Shown one piece after another: positions 18,939 to 26,634 of a stretch of DNA of 64,000 nucleotides. The position numbers and the translations under genes were made by a program. Numbering within the stretch: the first letter of the stretch is position 1; each line of letters opens with the position of its first letter. Origin of the DNA: CAVRQM01 sp963756975 (lineage in GTDB: Bacteria; Pseudomonadota; Alphaproteobacteria; Acetobacterales; Acetobacteraceae); contig CAVWPS010000002.1 of NCBI GenBank assembly GCA_963756975.1, positions 496,001-560,000 on the forward strand, written 5' to 3'. The notes under the pieces are model-generated. The model was given only the letters and a program-made list of their open reading frames with translations. It did no database searches and had not been told where the DNA came from.

Positions 18939-20120
18939 TCAGCCCTTGCGGCCCTTCTTGTCCTTGCCGGCCGGCGCCGCGGGAACGGCGACCGCCGCCG
19001 CGCGCTTGCGGCCAGCCTGGGCCCTGTCGCCGGCCGACGCGCCGAGGCCCTGCGCCGTCGCGCCGCTCTCGTCCTGCTCCGCCGCGTCGACCGCCGCCTG
19101 GCCGCGCGGGCGAACCGTGATCTTGAACGCCTCCATCGCCGCCAGCGCCTCGGACTCGCACGGCTCGCCATCGGCCACCGGGCCGATCTCGCTGCCGTCG
19201 ATGAACGACGCCGAGTAGGTCACCTCGTGCGTCTCGGCCAAGCCGTTTCGCAGGCGGATGCGGAACCCGAGAACGGGGAGCGCCATGCCGCGGCTGCCGC
19301 AAAACTGGCCGCCCTCGACCCACGGGGACAGCCAGCCGCGCCCGAGCACCGCCTGATACTCCACGTCGGCGGGCGACAGGCCGTGCGGCATCACGCCGAA
19401 GCCCTCGATCCAACGCTTGCTGCCGCGCTCGCCGAGCCATTCGCCCAGCATGCCGCCGACATCGGCGCGCTCCTGGATATGCGCCACCATCTCCATCACC
19501 GAGCCCGGCCGGGCGGCCGGCAGCTCGGCGGCGGGCCTCGCGGCCGCCTCCGGGCCGGCCGGAGCCTTCGCCGCCGGGGCCGCATTGGGGGCACCGGGCT
19601 GCGCGGGCGTCGCCGGCTCGATCAGCCGGCGGACCTGGATGTTCGGGGCCACCCCGTCCGGCGCGCCCGACTGGTAGATCGTGACCAGGACCTGCGCGGT
19701 CGGCGCCAGCACCCGAACCAGCGCCGCGTCACCGGTCGAATGCAGGAAGCCGTCCGGACGGAAGCTCGCGATCGCGATCCGCTCCAGTGCGCCGGGCGGT
19801 TGCGGGGGAACGGAAATCCGCACACCCGGCAAATTGCCGCCCTCTCCGCCCGGGGCCGGGGCATGGGTGATGCAGTACAGCCCCTGATCGAGCGCCATCA
19901 AGTGGCCGCTGACTTTCAGTTCGGACATCAGCTTGGCGCTTGCCGCCGCACCGGCGCCCGCATTGGCTCCGGCCGGGTTCGGGCCGGGATTCGGCGCCGT
20001 CGCGGCACCGGCGACGTTGGCCTGCGGATCGGGACGCCGCACAGCCGGCACCTTCGCCGGTGCCGAAGCGGTGGCCTTGCCGCGCGGGGCGTTCGTCGCT
20101 GCGGTCTTGACGTCGCTCAT
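18939..20120 (-). CDS. Ala/Pro-rich protein of unknown function in glycosyltransferase cluster
   Basis: 393 residues. No family recognised. The first about 60 residues are low-complexity Ala/Pro/Lys. A beta-rich block (residues about 63-165, including SGHLMALDQGLYCITHAP and ALVRVLAPTAQVLVTIYQSG) and a second globular block (about 205-340, with VMEMVAHIQERADVGGMLGEWLG and WIEGFGVMPHG) are joined by an Ala/Pro linker. The C-terminus is Lys/Arg-rich (GKDKKGRKG). No signal peptide or membrane helix is visible. It sits between two glycosyltransferases on the same strand, so a structural or accessory role in the glycan or secretion pathway is plausible but unproven. Confidence 0.75.
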   Translation of the reverse strand: MSDVKTAATNAPRGKATASAPAKVPAVRRPDPQANVAGAATAPNPGPNPAGANAGAGAAASAKLMSELKVSGHLMALDQGLYCITHAPAPGGEGGNLPGVRISVPPQPPGALERIAIASFRPDGFLHSTGDAALVRVLAPTAQVLVTIYQSGAPDGVAPNIQVRRLIEPATPAQPGAPNAAPAAKAPAGPEAAARPAAELPAARPGSVMEMVAHIQERADVGGMLGEWLGERGSKRWIEGFGVMPHGLSPADVEYQAVLGRGWLSPWVEGGQFCGSRGMALPVLGFRIRLRNGLAETHEVTYSASFIDGSEIGPVADGEPCESEALAAMEAFKITVRPRGQAAVDAAEQDESGATAQGLGASAGDRAQAGRKRAAAVAVPAAPAGKDKKGRKG

Positions 20121-20203
20121 CGTCGATCTCGTTATCTCTGGGCGCTTTGACTGGCGCGTGGGTTGGGGCGCGAAGGCTTTACGTGCTTGGGCGGCGTTGG
20201 ATG

Positions 20204-23200
20204 CTAACCCATCGTACGAGCGTCGATCTTGGATGTGGGTTTCGTGTGCATCACGGACCGGGTGTCCGCAAGCGGGGCACGTGCGATAAACGCGTTATTG
20301 AGCGCGCCCGGCGGCATCCCGAGCGGCAGCAGCCAGCCGCGACCGCTCGCGCGGACCCGGGCCGCCTGCGCGCCGATGTCGAATGCCGCGACCGATAGCC
20401 CGCCCGCCCACAGATCGGTCAGGGCGTAGCACCAGGTCTCCGGCCAGATCGACGACAGGAAGCCGAACGCGGCCTTCTGGGCCCGGATCAGACCGGCGAC
20501 CTCGGGCCGCTTGAACGGCCCGGTGATCGAAACCCGGCCGGTGTCGAGCAGGCGGGCATCGTCGAACGTGTGGCCGACGATCCGGAACGACAGCGGAAGA
20601 TCGCGTTGCGCCGCGTCCCGCGCGCAGGCGAGCAGCACGTCGTAACCCTTTTCGATCCCGATCGCGCCGACGACGCATACCCGCACCGCAGCCTGATTGT
20701 ACGCGGTCGGCTCCCACTGCGGATCGGCTTCATGCGGCAGCACGACCGGCACCACCTGCGGGAAATGCCGCCGCAGCCGGGCCGCGCCGTCCGCCGTCGG
20801 GACCAGCACGCGCGACGCGCCCATAAGGTCGAACGTCGACCGCGCCACCAGCTCCGGCGGCTCGACCGGCTCCTCGAGCCGGCTGCCATGATCGGCGACG
20901 CACTGGACGCAGCCGGCGACGTTCGGCTCGCCGCAATAGCGCCCGGAGGCGACCGTCGTCACCCGGGCGCAGAACCAGGCATGGTCGTGCACCATCAGCT
21001 CGTATGGCAGGCCGAGTTTGTCGGGCAGCGTCATCACCGCATGGTCGTGCCCGTGCAGGTGATGCACCTCGACCGCGTCGGTGCCGAGCGCGCGCAACGT
21101 CTCCGCGACGTTTTCGATCTCATCCGTGCCAAACAGCAGGTTTGGAAAGTCCCCGTGCGCCGGCGCGTCGATGTCGAGCCGGCACAGCCCCGGCGTGTAG
21201 CGACGTTCGAGATCGTCGCGCTGTTCGGCCGGGCGCATGTCGATCACCGGGCGCAGCACCACCGCCCGCCGCCCCTCCGCCCGAAGGACCGATGCGCGCG
21301 CCTCGATGAAACGCTCCACGCCGCCGCCACCGTCATGGGTGATCAGCAGCGTCGTCGGCGCACGCTCCAGCCGCGCGAGATCGAGCGCGCGCCGGATATC
21401 ACGCAGCGGGTCTTGCGCGATCCACTGCCCGACCGCCGCGCGCCAGCCGGGGTGCAGCCGCTCCAAATTCTCGAGGTTGCGCGCGATCAGCGATGCGCGG
21501 GCGGTGCCGAACGAGCGCCCGCCGACATGGGCCACGAACGCGCCGGGCACGACCACGTGCCGCCAGCCGAGATGACGGGCGCGCAGACACCAGTCGTTCT
21601 CCTCGCCGTAGCCCTGCGCGAACACGTCCTCGCGGAAGACGCCGGTCTGGGCGAGGCATTCGCGGCGGATGTACATGCAGAACCCGACCGCTGTCGGCAC
21701 GTCCACCACCACGCCGGCGGCCACGCGCGCGCACAGCGCCGCAATCGCGTCCGGATCGTCCGGCATCGGCGCGCCATCGGCGTCCGGATACGACACGATG
21801 CTGCCGTCGTTGGAGAACGGCGTGGCGCTGCCGATCCCGGGGGAGGCATGCACCGCGCGCCGCAACACGTCGAGCCACCCCGGCGTGGGCACGGTGTCGC
21901 TGTTGAGCAGCACGATATCCGCGTCCGGGTCGGCCACGACCGCCGCGCGCATGCCGACATTGGCGGCGGCCGGGAAGCCCGCGTTCCGCGCCACCCGGTG
22001 CAGCACGATCGATCCCGCCTCGACCCGCTCGTCGAGCAACGCGCGCAAATCGGCCTCGGGCGATGCGTCGTCGACGACATGCACGATCGAGCCCGGCACG
22101 GTTTCGGCGAGCGCGTCCAGGCACGCCCTGGTCTCGGCGGCTCCCCGGTAGGCCGGAATGACGATCGTGACCGGCCGCCCGGCATCGTCGCCGGCGGGCC
22201 GCGCGGCGACATCGGCGGCGGCCGGGATCGTCACCGGAACGGGCGAATCCGACAGCGCCCGGTCCAGCGCCGAGGCGAATGGCGGCCCGCGCATCGGCCA
22301 GAGCCGGGCGGTCGCCGCGGCCACCATCGCCGCCCGCGCCGGCTCCCGGCCGGGATTGACCGGCGATCCGGTGAGCGACTGCCCGTCTTCCGTCGCGACA
22401 TGCAGCGCGCCGCGCGACCAGGATAGCGTCCGGGCCGGAACCTCGAAGCTCCTGGGTTGCATCAGGGCGCGCGATCCGGCGACGTCGAAGCCGTCGGCGA
22501 TGACCATGATGCTCTCGCCCGATCCGGAGACGAGCAGTCTCGGCTCGCGCGCCGGCGCCGCCGGATACCAGGCCCAGCCCCGCAGCCCGCCATCGAACGG
22601 CTCGACCCATCCCTCGATCCGGCGCTGCCGCGACACCGCGATCGGGCTGCCCAGCAGGTCGCGACCACCGCTCGTCACCCGTGCCTCGACGGTCCCGGCC
22701 GGCACCTCGCCGGCCCCGCCGCGAACGCGCTGCCCGTCATAGGTCACGACCGCCTTGGCCGAACCCGCCACGCGAACCAGCAGGCGCCCGTCGGTCGACA
22801 GCGCGCACCAGCCGGGCAGACCGCCCATGGCCGCGATCCGCGCGAGCAACGCCACCGGGCCACTCACCTCGTCGATCGAAAACCGCGACAGCAGGACCGA
22901 GGCAGCCTCGGCCGCGTGGGCCGCGTCGCCCGCCCGCGCATGGGCCGCCGCGAGACCGAGCCACGCCGCCTGCGCGTCCCATTCGAGGGCCACTTCGGCG
23001 AACAGGTCCGCCGCCGCCGGGAGATCGCCCCGGGTCAGCCGTAGGGTCGCGAGCGAGAGTTTGGCCGTCCCGTCCGTCGGCGCGTTCCGGAGCGCGCGAT
23101 CGAGCCACTCGTCCGCCGTGTCGAGGTCGCCGGCCGCGAACGCCTTGTGGCCGCGCTCCAGCGCCTCAAGCGCGAGCGCCGCTTGCGGGCCGGGCTTGGT

Positions 23201-23338
23201 CGCGGAACGCCGGTCCGCCGCCGCCCGGTCGGCGGGCGAAAGGTCGAAGGGGGAGGCGGTCGAAGGCGCGGGATCGGGCAGCCTAGTCTCCGCCGGTGCC
23301 GGTCGGACGAAGCGTCTGGGCGGTTTCGGCCGTCGCAC
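20204..23338 (-). CDS. Large multidomain glycosyltransferase (TPR + GT2 + GT4)
   Basis: A 1044-residue protein. Residues about 50-150 are TPR-like (ALERGHKAFAAGDLDTADEWLDRAL and a second repeat). A beta-sandwich-like stretch follows (about 190-330, with GWAWYPAAP). Residues about 380-620 are a GT2 domain (VTIVIPAYRGAAETRACLDAL, VDDAS, VLLNSDTVPTPGWLD). The C-terminal about 350 residues resemble a GT4 domain (RVCVVGAIGIEKGYDVLLACA). Two catalytic domains in one chain suggest it adds alternating or successive sugars to a surface glycan. The GTG start at 23338 makes a 56-base overlap with the Sel1 gene, so a later start is possible. Donor sugars unknown. Confidence 0.85.
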   Translation of the reverse strand: MRRPKPPRRFVRPAPAETRLPDPAPSTASPFDLSPADRAAADRRSATKPGPQAALALEALERGHKAFAAGDLDTADEWLDRALRNAPTDGTAKLSLATLRLTRGDLPAAADLFAEVALEWDAQAAWLGLAAAHARAGDAAHAAEAASVLLSRFSIDEVSGPVALLARIAAMGGLPGWCALSTDGRLLVRVAGSAKAVVTYDGQRVRGGAGEVPAGTVEARVTSGGRDLLGSPIAVSRQRRIEGWVEPFDGGLRGWAWYPAAPAREPRLLVSGSGESIMVIADGFDVAGSRALMQPRSFEVPARTLSWSRGALHVATEDGQSLTGSPVNPGREPARAAMVAAATARLWPMRGPPFASALDRALSDSPVPVTIPAAADVAARPAGDDAGRPVTIVIPAYRGAAETRACLDALAETVPGSIVHVVDDASPEADLRALLDERVEAGSIVLHRVARNAGFPAAANVGMRAAVVADPDADIVLLNSDTVPTPGWLDVLRRAVHASPGIGSATPFSNDGSIVSYPDADGAPMPDDPDAIAALCARVAAGVVVDVPTAVGFCMYIRRECLAQTGVFREDVFAQGYGEENDWCLRARHLGWRHVVVPGAFVAHVGGRSFGTARASLIARNLENLERLHPGWRAAVGQWIAQDPLRDIRRALDLARLERAPTTLLITHDGGGGVERFIEARASVLRAEGRRAVVLRPVIDMRPAEQRDDLERRYTPGLCRLDIDAPAHGDFPNLLFGTDEIENVAETLRALGTDAVEVHHLHGHDHAVMTLPDKLGLPYELMVHDHAWFCARVTTVASGRYCGEPNVAGCVQCVADHGSRLEEPVEPPELVARSTFDLMGASRVLVPTADGAARLRRHFPQVVPVVLPHEADPQWEPTAYNQAAVRVCVVGAIGIEKGYDVLLACARDAAQRDLPLSFRIVGHTFDDARLLDTGRVSITGPFKRPEVAGLIRAQKAAFGFLSSIWPETWCYALTDLWAGGLSVAAFDIGAQAARVRASGRGWLLPLGMPPGALNNAFIARAPLADTRSVMHTKPTSKIDARTMG

Positions 23339-25100
23339 GGGCCGCTGGGGGCATCGCGGCCGCGGGCGGCAGCGCGTCCAGATCGATCTGCGCCTCGGTC
23401 AGCCCCTGCGCCAGCGCCCGGCCGAGCCAGAGGCGCGCCTCGGCCGCGTCGGTCGTCCCGGCGAGACCGCGCGCCAGATACCGTCCGTACATCAGCTGCG
23501 CGTGCGGGTGCGAGCGCTCGGCCGCCGCGCGGAACCAGATCTGCGCCTCGGCCCGGTTCCACGGCACTTCGTGCCCGCCGCCGTGCATCGCGCCGAGCGC
23601 GAACATCGCGCCGACATGGCCTTTGGTCGCGGCCTGCCGGAACAGCTCGAGCGCCGCCGGGTGGTCCTTCGGCCCGCCGCGCCCGTTGACCATCAATTCG
23701 GCCAGCGCCACCTGCGCGTCGAGCATGCCGAACCCGGCCGCCTTGCCGAGCCACACCCGCGCCTGCCCGACATCGGCCGGGGTGCCGCGCCCCTCGATCA
23801 GCATCCGCCCGTACCAATACTGGGCGTTGACGACGCCGTCGGCCGCGCGCCGGAGCCATTGCACCGCCTGCGCGTCGTCGCGCGCGATGCCAACGCCCTC
23901 GGCGAGGCAGATGCCGTAATTGAACGCCGCCACCAGATCGCCCGCGGTCGCCGCCTGCTCGAACCACTCGCGGATTTTGACGCCGTGCTCGGGATCGGCT
24001 TTGCCCTGCAGCACGAGATTGGCCAGATCCTGCTGCGCGTTGATGTCGCCCGCGTCGGCGCTGATGCGGAACCAGCGCGCCGCTTCCTGCGGGTCGCGCG
24101 GCAATCCGGCCCCGGTCAAGTAGAGCAGGCCGAGCGCCCGCGCCGCCGTCTTATGGCCCGCTTCGGCCGCGCGGCGAAACCACTGCGCCGCCTCGGCATG
24201 GTTCGGCGGCAACTCGCCGCCGCGCGCGTACATGTCGCCGATCAGGGCGGCGGCCTCGGGATCGCCCTGCAACGCCGCGCGTCGCAACCAGCTCTCGCCC
24301 TCCTGAAGGTCGCGCTCGACACCCTGGCCCGTCGTCAGCGCCAGGCCGTATCGCGCCTGCGCCGAGCGGACGCCCTTTTTCGCCGCCTCGTGATACAGCG
24401 CCGCCGCCCGGCTGAGGTCCTGCGGCATGCCGCGCCCCTGCTCGGACAGCACGCCCAGCAGGTATTCCGCCGTGCCGAGGCCGGACGCCGCCGCGCGCTC
24501 CAGCTGCGGGACGATCGGCAGGTAATCGTCCTGGGTCCGCGCCTCGCGCAACAACGCGAGCGCGAACCCGAGATGGCCCTGTGGGCAATCCGCCTCGGCC
24601 GACAGGCGATACAGCTCCCGCGCCGCGGCCAGGTCGCGCATGTCTTCGGGCCCGGACGTCAGGATGAACGCGAGCAGCGCCTGGCCGTCCGCCGATCCGG
24701 CGTCCGCCGCGCGACGCGCCCATACGGCGGCCCGCTTCGGGTCGGGCGCCAATTCGCTGCGCGCGGAGCCGAACAGGGTCGGCGCGCCGGTTTGCGCGGA
24801 CACGCCGCCGGTCACCCCGTGCAGCAGCATCGCCCCGAGCAGCGATTGCGCCTCGACATAGCCACGGTTCGCGGCCTTTTCGAGCCAGCGCGCGGCCTCG
24901 ACCCCGCTGGGCGGGACGCCGGCCCCGTCGAGGTAGGCCCGGGCCAGCAGGAACTCCGCCTCCGCCAGGCCGGTGCCCGCCGCGCGCGCCAGCAGCGGGA
25001 ACGCCTCGACCCGCTTGCCCGCCGCGATCAGCTTCTCGGCGCGCTTGAACGCGCCGCCCGCCGACAGCATCGACTCGCCGAGGCGGCCAAGCAGCGCCAT
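23283..25100 (-). CDS. Sel1-like repeat protein
   Basis: 605 residues made almost wholly of Sel1/TPR-type repeats of about 36 residues, roughly fourteen of them, each with the A-x-x-W-x-x-x-A-A-x-x-G signature (for example AARWLEKAANRGYVEAQSLLG and AAQWFRRAAEAGHKTAARALG). Such solenoids act as protein-interaction scaffolds, often in envelope or secretion systems. No signal peptide is visible, so it is probably cytoplasmic. It lies between the type I secretion adaptor and the large glycosyltransferase on the same strand with a 31-base gap, suggesting it scaffolds that pathway. Confidence 0.88.
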   Translation of the reverse strand: MALLGRLGESMLSAGGAFKRAEKLIAAGKRVEAFPLLARAAGTGLAEAEFLLARAYLDGAGVPPSGVEAARWLEKAANRGYVEAQSLLGAMLLHGVTGGVSAQTGAPTLFGSARSELAPDPKRAAVWARRAADAGSADGQALLAFILTSGPEDMRDLAAARELYRLSAEADCPQGHLGFALALLREARTQDDYLPIVPQLERAAASGLGTAEYLLGVLSEQGRGMPQDLSRAAALYHEAAKKGVRSAQARYGLALTTGQGVERDLQEGESWLRRAALQGDPEAAALIGDMYARGGELPPNHAEAAQWFRRAAEAGHKTAARALGLLYLTGAGLPRDPQEAARWFRISADAGDINAQQDLANLVLQGKADPEHGVKIREWFEQAATAGDLVAAFNYGICLAEGVGIARDDAQAVQWLRRAADGVVNAQYWYGRMLIEGRGTPADVGQARVWLGKAAGFGMLDAQVALAELMVNGRGGPKDHPAALELFRQAATKGHVGAMFALGAMHGGGHEVPWNRAEAQIWFRAAAERSHPHAQLMYGRYLARGLAGTTDAAEARLWLGRALAQGLTEAQIDLDALPPAAAMPPAARATAETAQTLRPTGTGGD

Positions 25101-25131
25101 CAGACGAAGCCCACCGAAACGCCGTTCCGAC

Positions 25132-26568
25132 TCACGGCTCGCGCATACCCGTCGTGAAGGTCGGCGCGACGCGGGCCAGCAGATACTGCAGCACCGAGCG
25201 CTGGCCGACTTTGATGTCCGCCATGACCGGCATGCCCGGCTGAAGGCGGAACGACGGGGGCACGTTGATCAGCTTCATATGATCCAGCGAAATCCGGGCG
25301 CGGAAATAGGTCGTCTGCGACTCCGTGGGTGCCGACGGGTCGGTCGACGGAGCCTGCAGCTGCGGGCTCTGCGTCGGCGCGGTGAAGCTGTCCGCGCTGA
25401 TATACTGCACGGTCCCTTCGGCCGTCCCGTACAGCATGAACGGCAGCGTCGCGAACTTGATCGTCGCTGGGTCGCCGACCTTGGTGAACCCGATCTCGTC
25501 GGTTTGGATGTCGGCGGTGATGCCGAGCGGCGCGTCGGCCGGCACCAGGCGAATGAACTCGTCGCCGCTTTGCATGACGGTCCCGACCGATACCCGCGCG
25601 ATGCTCAGCACGATCGCGTCTTCCGGCGCGTGCAGTTCGACCAGGCCATGACGCACGGTGTTGTGGATCGCCTGCCCGGTCATGTCCGACAGCAAGCGCT
25701 CCTGCTGGATCAGTTGTTGCGACGTGTCGGAGTGCCACTGGTGGATGTAATCCGCGAGATCGGACGTGGCGCTCGCCAAATCCTGCGTCGCGCCCCGCTC
25801 CGCCGCCTGCGCGTCGGCCAGGGTCGACTGCATCTGCAGCACCGCGTCCTTGGCCGTCAGCGTGTTCAGATGGCTGCCGACCTGAAGGTGCTCGAGCTCG
25901 ACGCGGCGCGCCTCGGCATCGCGCAACCCGACAAGACGATCCGCCGCCGATTTCGCGTCGCCGTGCGCCGCATCCACCTTGGCGCGCGCGGATTCGATTT
26001 TCTGGGTCAGGCTGTCGACGTGATAGCGATACTCCTGGGTGCGCTGAATATACATCGACGCCATCAGGTTGCCGTAAACCGAGCCGTCCGTGACATACGG
26101 CTTCCCATCGAGTTCCGCGCGCAACCGCGCCACCTCCGCCGCCAGGCTCGCCTGCTGTGCCGCCGTGCTCTTGTCGTCGCCCGCGACCACCGTCGGATCG
26201 AGCGAGGCGAGCACATCGCCCTTATGGACCAGCTGTCCGTCGTGCACGTTGATCGAGCGGACGATCGAGACTTCGAGCGGTTGCAGCACGATGTTCGGCG
26301 TCAGCGACACCACCGAGCCGTCAGCCGTCACCACCTGATCGACTTGCACGAGGGCGAGCAGCGCCACGATGCACGCCAGCATCGAGGCGAGAATCCAGAC
26401 CAGCGCCCGCGACATGAACGGGATCGGCGCCGCGATCAGGGCGGCGGTCGGCGACTGGAATTCCAGCATCGCGATCTGGTTGTGATCGCTCGTCTGCCGC
26501 GCGAGGGCGCGTCGCGACGGCTTCTTTTCGCGAAGGGCGATCTCGTTGCTTTTCGGCGAACTAATCAT
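25132..26568 (-). CDS. HlyD-family type I secretion membrane-fusion adaptor
   Basis: A 478-residue inner-membrane/periplasm adaptor linking an ABC exporter to a TolC-type channel. One N-terminal membrane helix (ALVWILASMLACIVALLALV, about residues 55-75) is followed by the biotinyl-lipoyl strand VSLTPNIVLQPLEVSIVRSINVHDGQLVHKGDVLASLDPT. Next come a long coiled-coil hairpin (about 145-305) and the beta-barrel with the signature LQPGMPVMADIKVGQRSVLQYLLARV. The start ATG 26568 is chosen for AGGAGAG 9 bases upstream. It pairs with the ABC gene 66 bases upstream; no TolC gene is in view. Confidence 0.93.
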   Translation of the reverse strand: MISSPKSNEIALREKKPSRRALARQTSDHNQIAMLEFQSPTAALIAAPIPFMSRALVWILASMLACIVALLALVQVDQVVTADGSVVSLTPNIVLQPLEVSIVRSINVHDGQLVHKGDVLASLDPTVVAGDDKSTAAQQASLAAEVARLRAELDGKPYVTDGSVYGNLMASMYIQRTQEYRYHVDSLTQKIESARAKVDAAHGDAKSAADRLVGLRDAEARRVELEHLQVGSHLNTLTAKDAVLQMQSTLADAQAAERGATQDLASATSDLADYIHQWHSDTSQQLIQQERLLSDMTGQAIHNTVRHGLVELHAPEDAIVLSIARVSVGTVMQSGDEFIRLVPADAPLGITADIQTDEIGFTKVGDPATIKFATLPFMLYGTAEGTVQYISADSFTAPTQSPQLQAPSTDPSAPTESQTTYFRARISLDHMKLINVPPSFRLQPGMPVMADIKVGQRSVLQYLLARVAPTFTTGMREP

Positions 26569-26634
26569 TGAATCCAACTCTCCTGCACGGGCGAGGTCCG
26601 CTCGGCGTCGCTGCGAAACGTCACGGCCGACGGC

